Of a DNA stretch of 64,000 nt, positions 28,808 to 37,135 are shown piece after piece. The DNA comes from Sphingosinicella sp963974575 (GTDB lineage: Bacteria > Pseudomonadota > Alphaproteobacteria > Sphingomonadales > Sphingomonadaceae). The first letter of the stretch is position 1; each line of letters begins with the position of its first letter. The notes under the pieces are model-generated. The model was given only the letters and a program-made list of their open reading frames with translations. It did no database searches and was not told the DNA's origin. The translations under genes were made by a program, and so were the position numbers. The DNA is taken from NCBI RefSeq assembly GCF_963974575.1, contig NZ_CAXBBQ010000005.1:248001-312000 (forward strand), read 5' to 3'.

Positions 28808-28829
28808 GCTATATAAGCCAGAATATAGC
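28808..28829 (+). promoter_or_regulatory. ModE-type molybdate operator (Mo-box) overlapping the modA promoter
   Basis: GCTATAT (28808-28814) and ATATAGC (28823-28829) form a perfect 7-bp inverted repeat with an 8-base spacer, ending two bases before the modA ATG. ModE boxes are TATAT-type palindromes of this layout in modA promoters. TATATA at 28810-28815 may also be the -10. Binding of a molybdate-loaded ModE would block transcription. No modE gene is in the window. Confidence 0.65.
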
Positions 28830-28831
28830 AA

Positions 28832-29599
28832 ATGACCCACGCAGCCCGCATCGTCGCTCTCGTTTTGCTCGCCCTTTTCGGCGCCCTCCCGGCACGCGCG
28901 CAAAGCGCCGCCCCCGTTGTCCTCGCCGCAGCCTCGCTGCAGGAAGCGCTGGGCGAGGCGGCGGATGCCTGGGCCCGGCAGCGCCATCCACGCCCGGTAC
29001 TCTCCTTCGCCGGCTCCTCGGCCCTCGCACGGCAGGTTGAGGCAGGCGCCCCCGCTGATCTCTTCATCTCGGCCGACGAAGCGTGGATGGACCATATCGA
29101 CCAGCGCGGCCTGCTTGCGTCCGGCAGTCGCCGTGTCATCGCGGGCAACCGGCTGGTGCTGATCGCGCCTTTGGATTCGCCCGTGACGCTCAGGATCGCG
29201 AAAGGCTTCCCGCTTGCCCGCGCGCTCGGCGCCGGGCGGCTGGCGATGGCCGATCCCGCCGCCGTCCCCGCCGGACGGTACGGCCGCGCCGCGCTCGAAG
29301 CGCTCGGCGTCTGGGCGGTGGTTGAACCACGCGTGGTGCGATCCGAGAATGTGCGCGCCGCGCTCGCGCTCGTCGAGCGCGGCGAGGCGCCGCTCGGCAT
29401 CGTCTACGCCACGGACGCCGCCGCCTCGCGCAAGGTCCGCGTGGTCGGCGTGTTTCCGGCATCGAGCCATCCGCCGATCCGCTATCCCGCCGCACAGCTG
29501 AAGACGGCGAAGGCGAAGGATGCTTCGGCATTCCTCGCGTTTCTCGGTTCGCGCCAGGCCCGGGTCATTTTGGCGCGGCACGGTTTTTCAGTACCCTGA
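28832..29599 (+). CDS. modA: Molybdate ABC transporter, periplasmic binding protein ModA
   Basis: A 255-residue solute-binding protein with a signal peptide (ARIVALVLLALFGALPARAQS). The ModA features are VVLAAASLQEALGEAA and FAGSSALARQVEAGAPADLFISA, spanning residues 29 to 81, whose Ser and Ala residues line the oxyanion pocket. It captures molybdate (possibly tungstate) and delivers it to ModBC. There is no Shine-Dalgarno before the ATG, because the operator reaches within two bases of it. The next gene overlaps (TGATG). Confidence 0.94.
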   Translation: MTHAARIVALVLLALFGALPARAQSAAPVVLAAASLQEALGEAADAWARQRHPRPVLSFAGSSALARQVEAGAPADLFISADEAWMDHIDQRGLLASGSRRVIAGNRLVLIAPLDSPVTLRIAKGFPLARALGAGRLAMADPAAVPAGRYGRAALEALGVWAVVEPRVVRSENVRAALALVERGEAPLGIVYATDAAASRKVRVVGVFPASSHPPIRYPAAQLKTAKAKDASAFLAFLGSRQARVILARHGFSVP

Positions 29600-30288
29600 T
29601 GCTCTCGCCTGCCGAGCTTGAGATTCTGCTGCTGACGCTCAAGGTCGGCATCACGGCCGTGCTGGCCACGCTGCCCATTGCCTTCGCGTTTGCATGGCTG
29701 CTCGCCCGTGCGAGCTTCCCGGGCAAGGTGCTGCTTGATGGCCTTGTGCACCTGCCTCTCGTACTGCCTCCCGTCGTCACAGGTTGGCTGCTGCTGCTTG
29801 CGTTCGGTCGGAACGGGCCGGTCGGTGCGTGGCTCGAAGACGGGTTCGGCATAACGGTGATGTTCCGCTGGACCGGCGCTGCCATTGCCGCTGCGGTGAT
29901 GGCGCTGCCGCTGATGGTGCGGGCGCTGCGGCTCTCCATCGAAAACGTCGATCGCGGCCTCGAAAGCGCCGCGCGCACGCTCGGTGCGACCCGGACGCGC
30001 GTGTTTTTCTCGGTCACGCTCCCGCTGTCCGCCCCGGGCGTGCTCGTTGCCTCAGTGCTCGGCTTTGCACGCTCGATCGGGGAATTCGGCGCCACGATCA
30101 CCTTCGTGTCGAACGTGCCGGGCGAAACGCAAACCCTGCCGCTCGCGATCTACAGTGCACTCCAGCTTCCGGGCGGGGAGGGGCAGGTGCTGCGCCTTGC
30201 CGCCATCGCCATCGGCTTGTCGCTCGCGGCGCTCGTCTTCTCCGAAATCCTGGCGCGTCGTGCCGCGCGGGGGCGCCATGTCCTTTGA
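29599..30288 (+). CDS. modB: Molybdate ABC transporter permease ModB
   Basis: A 229-residue inner-membrane permease with about five transmembrane helices. The ABC-coupling EAA-type loop is in ESAARTLGATRTRVFFSVTLP, followed by GFARSIGEFGATI, a ModB/CysT hallmark. It forms the translocation channel with ModC at the cytoplasmic side. Its ATG shares a base with the modA stop, and its 3' end overlaps the start of modC by 11 bases, so modABC is a compact operon. Confidence 0.95.
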   Translation: MLSPAELEILLLTLKVGITAVLATLPIAFAFAWLLARASFPGKVLLDGLVHLPLVLPPVVTGWLLLLAFGRNGPVGAWLEDGFGITVMFRWTGAAIAAAVMALPLMVRALRLSIENVDRGLESAARTLGATRTRVFFSVTLPLSAPGVLVASVLGFARSIGEFGATITFVSNVPGETQTLPLAIYSALQLPGGEGQVLRLAAIAIGLSLAALVFSEILARRAARGRHVL

Positions 30289-30895
30289 TGTCGATGTCAC
30301 ACGCCGCGTCGGCGAAACGCAGGTATCCGCCTGCTTTTCCGGAAGCGGGCTCGTCGTGCTCTTCGGCCCGTCGGGCGCGGGCAAGACATCGGTGCTCAAC
30401 ATGGTGGCCGGCCTGCTCACGCCCGAGCGGGGCCATGTCCGCATCGGCGCAGAGACGCTGTTCGACGCCGCGGCCATCAATGTCCCGCCGGAACGCCGCC
30501 GGCTGGGCTATGTGTTCCAGGATTCCCGGCTTTTCCCGCATCTCCGGGTTCGCGAGAACCTGCGTTATGGTCATCGCCTCGCACGGCCGGAGGACCGCTG
30601 GATGGACTACGACGACACGGTTCGCTTGCTCGATATCGCGCATCTGCTCGACCGGTGGCCAAAGGGGCTTTCGGGCGGCGAAGCACGCCGCGTCGCCATC
30701 GGCCGCGCTCTGCTTTCGGGGCCGCGCGCGCTGCTGCTGGACGAACCGCTCTCGTTCCTCGATCGCGCGCGCCGCGAGGAGGTGCTCCACGTCGTCGAAC
30801 GCATCCGCGATACGCTGAAGCTGCCCATCCTTTACGTTACGCACGACGAGCGCGAGGTGGATCGGTTGGCGACGCAGATCATAGAAGTCGGCTGA
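30278..30895 (+). CDS. modC: Molybdate ABC transporter ATPase ModC, short form without TOBE domain
   Basis: A 205-residue ATPase with Walker A GPSGAGKT (residues 30-37), signature LSGGEARRVAIGRAL, Walker B ALLLDEPLS and the switch His in YVTHDE. It ends shortly after the ATPase core. The usual C-terminal TOBE/Mop regulatory domain (about 150 residues in E. coli ModC) is absent, so molybdate feedback on the transporter through that domain is not expected. The frame ends cleanly with no sign of a frameshift. Confidence 0.92.
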   Translation: MSFDVDVTRRVGETQVSACFSGSGLVVLFGPSGAGKTSVLNMVAGLLTPERGHVRIGAETLFDAAAINVPPERRRLGYVFQDSRLFPHLRVRENLRYGHRLARPEDRWMDYDDTVRLLDIAHLLDRWPKGLSGGEARRVAIGRALLSGPRALLLDEPLSFLDRARREEVLHVVERIRDTLKLPILYVTHDEREVDRLATQIIEVG

Positions 30896-30959
30896 CGCCG
30901 TTAAGAAGTTCTTTCCGATATGAAAGTATCGTGCGGCTGATTTTCAGGGGGAATTGGCC

Positions 30960-31382
30960 GTGGCTTTTAAACTGTCGCTCGATCCGGGCGAGAAATTTGC
31001 TGTCAACGGTGCTGTTATCGTCAACGGCGATCAGCATGCCGTGCTGACGGTGGATAATCAGGCCGGTGTGCTTCGCGACAGCGATGTCATTCGCGAGGAT
31101 GAGGCACGCACGCCGGCAACCCGCCTGTATTTCGTCTGTATGCTCTCCTATCTCGATGCCGACGCGGCGGACAGCCACTATCCGCGTTTCAGCGAGCATA
31201 TGGATGCGTTCATGGACGTGGTGGAAAACCCGCGCGTGCGTCTTATCTGCGCGCAGGTCAGCCTCGCGATGATGAACCGCGAATATTACCGCGCGCTCAC
31301 CGGATGCCGCGAACTCATCGCGTATGAAACGCTGATCCTCGGCGACATCGATGCCGAGCTGCGGTTGCAAAGCCGGGCGTAA
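30960..31382 (+). CDS. flbT: FlbT-family flagellin post-transcriptional regulator
   Basis: A 140-residue protein that matches FlbT along its length: FKLSLDPGEKFAVNGAVIVNGD, residues 3-24; TPATRLYFVCMLSYLD; and YYRALTGCRELIAYE. FlbT binds the 5' leader of flagellin mRNA and lowers its stability in Caulobacter-type bacteria. The GTG start at 30960 has GGGGGA upstream and fits the usual FlbT N-terminus. No flaF, flagellin or other flagellar gene is near. An inverted repeat CGATA-N6-TATCG (30916-30931) lies in its leader. Confidence 0.88.
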   Translation: MAFKLSLDPGEKFAVNGAVIVNGDQHAVLTVDNQAGVLRDSDVIREDEARTPATRLYFVCMLSYLDADAADSHYPRFSEHMDAFMDVVENPRVRLICAQVSLAMMNREYYRALTGCRELIAYETLILGDIDAELRLQSRA

Positions 31383-31388
31383 GGCTAT

Positions 31389-31408
31389 GCGTCGACGCTT
31401 GTCGACGC
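31389..31408 (+). terminator. Hairpin after flbT
   Basis: GCGTCGAC and GTCGACGC make a perfect 8-bp stem with a GCTT loop, 6 bases after the flbT stop. No T-tract follows, so it may act as a Rho-independent-like pause or protect the 3' end. Confidence 0.45.
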
Positions 31409-31481
31409 CCATTGTGCGGTAATGGAAAGACCTGTTGGCTAGGCTTGGCAGGCGATGCTTCGGCCATTAGCGTGTTATCGC

Positions 31482-33026
31482 ATGTTGAAATCACGCTTTT
31501 TTCTGCCGCTTTTCGCTCTTCTTTCGGCAGCCGCGTGTGCGACTGCGCCGCGAAGCGATCCCGTCGTCACGCCCGAGGGCATCGCCGCACACGTCACTGA
31601 ACTCGCGTCGGACGCCTATGAAGGGCGTGAGCCCGGCACGGCGGGGGAAGCGAAGACCCTTGCTTACATCGAAGCTGCGTATCGCCGCATCGGGTTGCGG
31701 CCGGCTTCGGGCGAAACCTATCGCCTCCCTGTACCTTTGCTGAAATCCGAAGTGGGGGCCGGGCGCATAGCGGCAGGATCGGTGACGATCGAAAGCGGCG
31801 AGACGGCGACGATTCGCGCGCCGATGACGGAGAAGGGCGCAGCAGCAAAGGGGGATATCGTGTTCGCGGGCTATGGTGTCGTGCTTCCTGAAGAGGGGCG
31901 CGATGATTTCGGTGGCCTCGACCTCGGCGGCAAGATCGCGCTCGTTTTCGCGGGCCTTCCCAATGGAAGCGAGGAGCCGTCGGAGGCTATGCGGCGGCAA
32001 TCCCTGCGCACTGTGAAGCTGGAGAACGCTGCACGCGCGGGCGCGGCCGGAGCCATACTGATCTATGATCTGGCCCCCGGAGAGGACGAGTGGCGGCGCG
32101 TGCGCGCTTTCGCCGGGCGCGCCGAGGTGCAGATCGACGCTGGTACACCTGTAAAAACACCGCTTTATGCCCTTGTCGGCCGTGAGGCCGGATCAGCGCT
32201 GGCAAGGGGCCTCGGCGTAGACCTTGCGATGCTGAAAAGTGAAGCCGCCGGGGCAGGCTTCAAACCGAGGACGCTCGGTTCCGGCGCGCTTTCCGCTGAA
32301 AATCGGCTGACGCGCTTCACCTCTTACAATTTGGCAGGCGTGCTCCCGGGGCGGCGGCGGCCGAATGAATACGTTGTCTATCTCGCGCACTGGGACCACC
32401 TTGGGCACTGCGGAACCGGCGTCGACACGATCTGTAACGGCGCGGTCGACAATGCGAGCGGTGTCGGCGGCCTCATCGAACTTGCCGAAGCCTTCGCGAA
32501 GGGCAGGCGCCCCGAGCGCTCCGTGCTGTTCCTCGCGACGTCCGCCGAGGAAAGCGGGCTGCTCGGCGGCAAGCACTTCGCCGCGTCAGGCCCCATCGAC
32601 GCAGGGCGTATGGTCGCCGCGTTCGGCCTCGATACCATCGCCGCGAACGGTCCTTCCGACGATGTCATCGTGCTGGGGCAAGGACTCACCAGCCTCGACG
32701 CGCGGCTGGCCGATGCCGCGAAAGCGCAGGGCCGCCGGATCATCGCGATGCCCGACGTCCAGAGTTTCTACGCGCGCTCCGACCATTTCGCCTTCGCCGA
32801 GGTCGGCGTGCCCGCCGTTATCGCGACCGGTATTTTCACCGGGAGCGGTTTCGGCGACTACATGGGCAACCACTATCACCAGCCCACGGACGCGGTGACG
32901 CTGCCCATCGATTATCGCGGCGCGGCGGCCGACATGAACCTCCTGCTCGGTGTTGGTCAGGGACTTGCGAACAGCCGCGAATGGCCCACATGGACGAAAT
33001 CGTCACCATATCAGCGGCGACCGTAG
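31482..33026 (+). CDS. Exported M28-family zinc metallopeptidase
   Basis: A 514-residue protein. The N-terminus (FFLPLFALLSAAACA) is a signal peptide and may be a lipoprotein signal, though the lipobox is weak. A PA-type insert lies near the middle. The M28 zinc ligands are visible: His in AHWDHLG, Asp in GAVDNASG, Glu-Glu in SAEESG, Asp in GLDTI and His in NHYHQPTD. It probably removes N-terminal amino acids from peptides in the periplasm or at the outer membrane. The start at 31482 gives the best signal peptide. Confidence 0.9.
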   Translation: MLKSRFFLPLFALLSAAACATAPRSDPVVTPEGIAAHVTELASDAYEGREPGTAGEAKTLAYIEAAYRRIGLRPASGETYRLPVPLLKSEVGAGRIAAGSVTIESGETATIRAPMTEKGAAAKGDIVFAGYGVVLPEEGRDDFGGLDLGGKIALVFAGLPNGSEEPSEAMRRQSLRTVKLENAARAGAAGAILIYDLAPGEDEWRRVRAFAGRAEVQIDAGTPVKTPLYALVGREAGSALARGLGVDLAMLKSEAAGAGFKPRTLGSGALSAENRLTRFTSYNLAGVLPGRRRPNEYVVYLAHWDHLGHCGTGVDTICNGAVDNASGVGGLIELAEAFAKGRRPERSVLFLATSAEESGLLGGKHFAASGPIDAGRMVAAFGLDTIAANGPSDDVIVLGQGLTSLDARLADAAKAQGRRIIAMPDVQSFYARSDHFAFAEVGVPAVIATGIFTGSGFGDYMGNHYHQPTDAVTLPIDYRGAAADMNLLLGVGQGLANSREWPTWTKSSPYQRRP

Positions 33027-33088
33027 CAATTCCCGGGAACCGGTGGCATAAGCCCGCCACCTCGAAAATCGGCAACAAGGAAAACGGC

Positions 33089-34561
33089 ATGGACATCCGG
33101 CTCGGACTCACTTTCGATGATGTCCTGCTGGTGCCCGGCGAGTCCGAAGTCCTGCCGAGCGAAACCGATCTCTCGACGCGCGTGACGCGCGAAATTTCCC
33201 TGAATATTCCGATACTTTCCTCGGCCATGGACACGGTGACCGAGGCCGACATGGCGATCGTGATGGCGCAGGTCGGCGGGCTTGGTGTGCTTCATCGCAA
33301 CCTCACGATCGAGGAGCAGGCGCAAGCGGTGCGCCAGGTGAAGCGCTTCGAATCGGGCATGGTGGTGAACCCCGTCACGATGCACGCGGACGAAACCCTC
33401 GGCGAGGCGCTCGACCTGATGAAGCGTCACCGCATCAGCGGCATCCCCGTCGTCGAGCGCAGCCCGAGCGGCCAGCCCGGCAAGCTCATCGGCATCGTCA
33501 CCAACCGCGACGTGCGTTTCGCCGAGCATCCCGAGCAGCCGATCAGCGAACTCATGACGAAGGACAACCTCGCCACCGTCCGCCCCGGCGTGACGCACGA
33601 AGAGGCGCGGCGGCTCCTTCATCAACGTCGCATCGAGAAGCTGATCGTGGTGGACGATGCCTATCGCTGCATCGGCCTCATCACCGTGAAGGACATCGAG
33701 AAGGCCGTGACCTTCCCGACAGCCACCAAAGACGCCGCGGGCCGCCTTCGTGTCGCGGCGGCGACAACCACGGGCGATGCCGGTTTCGAGCGCACCGAGG
33801 CGCTGATCGATGCCGAGTGCGATCTCATCGTCGTCGATACGGCGCACGGCCACTCGGTCCGCGTCGCCGAGGCGGTGAGCCGTATCCGCAAGCTTTCGAA
33901 CACCGTCCAGATCATCGCCGGCAACGTTGCGACGGCTGAGGCCACGCGCGCCCTCATCGATGCGGGCGCGGACGGCATCAAGGTCGGCATCGGGCCGGGC
34001 TCGATCTGCACAACGCGCGTCGTGGCGGGCGTCGGCGTGCCGCAGTTCACGGCGATTCAGGATGCCGCCGAGGAAGCCATGAAGTCCGGCGTTCCGGTGA
34101 TCGCGGACGGCGGCCTGCGCACGTCGGGCGATATCGCCAAGGCCATCGCGGGGGGCGCCTCCGCCGTCATGGTCGGCTCGCTGCTGGCCGGCACGCAGGA
34201 AGCGCCGGGCGAGACGTTCCTCTACCAGGGCCGCAGCTACAAGGCGTATCGCGGCATGGGCTCTGTCGCCGCGATGGCGCGCGGCTCGGCGGACCGCTAT
34301 TTCCAGCAGGACATCAAGGACCAGATGAAGCTGGTGCCCGAGGGTATTGAGGGGCAGGTGCCCTACAAGGGTCCAGCGAAGGACATCATCCACCAGCTCG
34401 CGGGCGGTCTGAAGGCGGCGATGGGCTACACCGGCGCGCGCACGATCGCGGACCTGCAGAAGCGTGCGCGGTTCGTGCGGATCACCAATGCGGGCCTGCG
34501 CGAAAGCCACGTCCACGACGTCACGATCACGCGCGAGGCGCCCAATTATCCGACGCGCTAA
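33089..34561 (+). CDS. guaB: Inosine-5'-monophosphate dehydrogenase
   Basis: A 490-residue IMP dehydrogenase that converts IMP to XMP with NAD+, the first committed step of GMP synthesis. The catalytic Cys307 is in GPGSICTTR, with the flap motif around YRGMGSVAAM. A CBS-domain pair lies between about residues 92 and 205. The ATG at 33089 (AAGGA upstream) gives the standard MDIRLGLTFDDVLLVP N-terminus; an earlier ATG would overlap the peptidase gene and is not supported. The next gene starts 9 bases after the stop. Confidence 0.97.
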   Translation: MDIRLGLTFDDVLLVPGESEVLPSETDLSTRVTREISLNIPILSSAMDTVTEADMAIVMAQVGGLGVLHRNLTIEEQAQAVRQVKRFESGMVVNPVTMHADETLGEALDLMKRHRISGIPVVERSPSGQPGKLIGIVTNRDVRFAEHPEQPISELMTKDNLATVRPGVTHEEARRLLHQRRIEKLIVVDDAYRCIGLITVKDIEKAVTFPTATKDAAGRLRVAAATTTGDAGFERTEALIDAECDLIVVDTAHGHSVRVAEAVSRIRKLSNTVQIIAGNVATAEATRALIDAGADGIKVGIGPGSICTTRVVAGVGVPQFTAIQDAAEEAMKSGVPVIADGGLRTSGDIAKAIAGGASAVMVGSLLAGTQEAPGETFLYQGRSYKAYRGMGSVAAMARGSADRYFQQDIKDQMKLVPEGIEGQVPYKGPAKDIIHQLAGGLKAAMGYTGARTIADLQKRARFVRITNAGLRESHVHDVTITREAPNYPTR

Positions 34562-34570
34562 GGCAAACCG

Positions 34571-35737
34571 GTGACGCCCGCCGCGCGCGTCGAGGCGGCG
34601 ATCGTGCTGCTCGATGAGATCATCGACGCTGCTGCGGGCGGCGGCGCTGCGGCGGACACGCTCATCCAGCGCTACTTCAAGACACGGCGCTATGCGGGCT
34701 CGAAGGACCGCCGCGCCGTCCGCGATCTCGTCTATCGCGTCATCCGCGCGCTCGGCGAACGCCCGAAAAGCGGCCGCGCCGCCATGATCGGCTATGCACG
34801 CGCCGAAGCTCCGGAGTTGCTGTCGCATTTCGGCGACGACCCGCACGGTCCCGCGGTTCTCGCCCAAGATGAGCCCACCGCCGCGCCGGGTTTGGCCCCC
34901 GAATGGCTCACCGCGAAGCTCGCCGCGGAATATGCCGATGCCGAAAGTCTGCTGCGTGCGCTTGCTGAGCGCGCACCGCTCGACCTGCGCGTCAACCGTC
35001 TGAAAACAACGCGCGGCGCGGTATTACCGCTCATTCCGGGCGCCGTGCCGACCGCGCGCGCGCAAGATGGCCTCCGCCTCGTGGATGCGCTCAATGTCGA
35101 GGATCTGCCCGCCTACAACGACGGCCGCGTCGAGGTGCAGGACGAAGGCAGCCAGCTTATCGCCGCGGCCTGCCGCGCGCAGCAGGGCATGACAGTCGTC
35201 GATCTTTGCGCGGGCGCGGGCGGCAAGACGCTCGCGCTGGCCGCGGACATGGAAAACCGTGGGCGCCTTATCGCCTGCGATACCGATCGTTCACGACTAT
35301 CGCGCCTTGGCCCCCGCGCGGCGCGTGCAGGCGCCGCGAACATCGAAACGCGCCTTCTCGATCCGGGCCGCGAAGCCGAAGCGCTTGGCGATCTCTTGGG
35401 CGCCGCCGACGTGGTGCTCATCGATGCCCCGTGCAGCGGAACGGGCACATGGCGGCGCAATCCGGAAGCGCGTTGGCGTCTCACCCCGCAGCGGCTCGCG
35501 CGGCTCACGGCGCTGCAGGCCCATCTCGCCGATCTTGGCGCGCGTCTGCTGAAGCCGGGTGGCAGGCTGGTCTATGCCGTGTGCTCGCTGCTTCCCGAGG
35601 AAGGGCGGCTTCAGGCAGAGGCGCTCAGCAAGACGCATTCCGACCTGGCGCTCGATGTCGGCGGCGCACAAATTCTGCGTCCTGATCGCGACGAAACGGA
35701 CGGTTTCTTCATCGCAGGTTATGAAAAGTCATGCTAA
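34571..35737 (+). CDS. RsmB/NOP-family RNA m5C methyltransferase
   Basis: A 388-residue SAM-dependent methyltransferase with an N-terminal NusB-like helical part. The SAM site is VVDLCAGAGGKTLALA, the motif IV cysteine is in DAPCSGTG, and the catalytic motif VI cysteine is in YAVCSLLPEEG. It methylates a cytosine of rRNA (RsmB-like) or tRNA; which one is not decided by sequence. The GTG start is 9 bases after guaB, suggesting co-transcription. The final CDS bases contain a possible upstream start of the next small TPR gene. Confidence 0.9.
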   Translation: MTPAARVEAAIVLLDEIIDAAAGGGAAADTLIQRYFKTRRYAGSKDRRAVRDLVYRVIRALGERPKSGRAAMIGYARAEAPELLSHFGDDPHGPAVLAQDEPTAAPGLAPEWLTAKLAAEYADAESLLRALAERAPLDLRVNRLKTTRGAVLPLIPGAVPTARAQDGLRLVDALNVEDLPAYNDGRVEVQDEGSQLIAAACRAQQGMTVVDLCAGAGGKTLALAADMENRGRLIACDTDRSRLSRLGPRAARAGAANIETRLLDPGREAEALGDLLGAADVVLIDAPCSGTGTWRRNPEARWRLTPQRLARLTALQAHLADLGARLLKPGGRLVYAVCSLLPEEGRLQAEALSKTHSDLALDVGGAQILRPDRDETDGFFIAGYEKSC

Positions 35738-35775
35738 AGCGAGCCTCTGGGGGAGTGACGTTGAGGGAAGTGTTC

Positions 35776-36276
35776 ATGCAGTCCAGGATCATGCTCGCCG
35801 GAATCGCTGTCGCCATCGCCACGGCGTCGAGCGTTGCTTATTGCAAGACGGTGGAGCCGAGCGTCGCGCCGCTTTCGATGCAGCTCACACGCAGCGGTGA
35901 AGCGCTCCTCAATGGCCACAAGGCGCAGGCCGCGATCGATCAGTTCGAAACCGCGCTCGCCGTCGATCCCCGCAACACCCGCGCTTACATCGGTATCGCG
36001 CGCTCGTACGAGATCCTCGGACTTCCCGGCCGCGCCGTGAAATTCTACCGCGAAGCGCTCGCCATCGATCCCAACGACCTCACCGCGCTCTCAGAGCAGG
36101 GCGAGGCCTATATGGCGCGCGGTGCGGTTGCGCTCGCGAAGGACAATCTGGCGCGCATCCGCAAGCTCTGCCAGAGCGAATGCCAGAATGCGGTGACGCT
36201 CGCGGCTGCCATCGAAAAGGGGCCTCCGGCGACGGTCACGGCGGCCGCCGAGAAGCCTGCGCCGAAGATCAACTAA
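35776..36276 (+). CDS. Small exported TPR protein
   Basis: A 166-residue protein with a signal peptide (MLAGIAVAIATASSVAYCK) and two to three TPR units (AAIDQFETALAVDPRNTRAY; AVKFYREALAIDPNDLTAL). The ATG at 35776 is chosen because GAGGGAAG lies 5 bases upstream; a longer form from 35731 would overlap the methyltransferase gene. A pair of cysteines in KLCQSECQN could form a disulfide. The role is probably periplasmic protein binding; the partner is unknown. Similar proteins sit near tad loci in some relatives, but no such link is seen here. Confidence 0.8.
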   Translation: MQSRIMLAGIAVAIATASSVAYCKTVEPSVAPLSMQLTRSGEALLNGHKAQAAIDQFETALAVDPRNTRAYIGIARSYEILGLPGRAVKFYREALAIDPNDLTALSEQGEAYMARGAVALAKDNLARIRKLCQSECQNAVTLAAAIEKGPPATVTAAAEKPAPKIN

Positions 36277-36286
36277 ACCGTCTGAA

Positions 36287-37135
36287 CTATTGCTCGGTCC
36301 AGCAGCGCGCCAGCGCGACGAATTCACCGACAGCCAGGGTTTCCGCGCGTCGCGCGCCGTCGATGCCGCTCGCGGCAAGCGCTTCGAGCCCGCCCGGTAG
36401 CGCCTTGAGGCTTGCGCGCAGCATCTTGCGACGCTGACCGAACGCCGCCGCCGTCACCCGCTCCACGGCCTTTACCGGCACGCCTTCCGGCGCCTCGGAC
36501 GGCACGATGTGGACCACCGCGGAATCCACTTTCGGCGGTGGGATGAACGCGCGCGGCGGCAGCGACAGCGCGATGCGCGGCCGCGAACGCCACTGCGCGA
36601 GGACCGAAAGGCGCCCGTAGGCGTCGGTATCGGGCGCCGCGACGATGCGTTCGGCGACCTCTTTCTGGAACATGAGGCTGAGGCTCAGCCACCACGGCGG
36701 CCACGGATCAGCGGTAAGCCAGCGGATGAGAAGCGCGGTGCCGACGTTATAGGGCAGGTTTGCGACGATGTGCGCCGGGCCGCCGAGGACGCCCGGTTCG
36801 TCGATCCGCATGGCGTCGTTTTCGATAACGGTGAGACGCCCCGCTGCGGCCTCGCCGAGTTCGGTAAGCGCGGGAAGGCAGCGGCTGTCCATCTCCACGG
36901 CTGTCACCTCGGCGCCCGCGCGGAGCAGCGCTCGTGTCAGACCGCCAGGTCCGGGCCCTACCTCGTAAACGCGTGCGCCCGAGAGCGGCCCCGGAACGCG
37001 CGCGATCTTGTCGAGAAGATTGGAATCGAACAGAAAATTTTGTCCGAACGCCTTTTTCGCCGAGAGGCCGTGCCGCGCGATCACCTCGCGCAGCGGCGGC
37101 AGCGCGGCGAGGCCGGGCGGCAGTGTGTCAGTCAA
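36287..37135 (-). CDS. rsmA: 16S rRNA dimethyladenosine transferase RsmA (KsgA)
   Basis: A 282-residue methyltransferase that dimethylates A1518 and A1519 in helix 45 of 16S rRNA. It has AFGQNFLFD, the SAM motif VYEVGPGPGGLTRALL and the catalytic NLPYN. It is the last gene of a minus-strand series lptD-surA-pdxA-rsmA. Its start overlaps the end of pdxA by 8 bases, which suggests coupling. The order surA-pdxA-rsmA is widely conserved in proteobacteria. Confidence 0.96.
   Translation of the reverse strand: MTDTLPPGLAALPPLREVIARHGLSAKKAFGQNFLFDSNLLDKIARVPGPLSGARVYEVGPGPGGLTRALLRAGAEVTAVEMDSRCLPALTELGEAAAGRLTVIENDAMRIDEPGVLGGPAHIVANLPYNVGTALLIRWLTADPWPPWWLSLSLMFQKEVAERIVAAPDTDAYGRLSVLAQWRSRPRIALSLPPRAFIPPPKVDSAVVHIVPSEAPEGVPVKAVERVTAAAFGQRRKMLRASLKALPGGLEALAASGIDGARRAETLAVGEFVALARCWTEQ

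Noticed and set aside
33011..34867. Long minus-strand open frame across guaB
   Set aside because: Antisense shadow of IMP dehydrogenase; composition is Arg/Asp/His-rich and has no family features.
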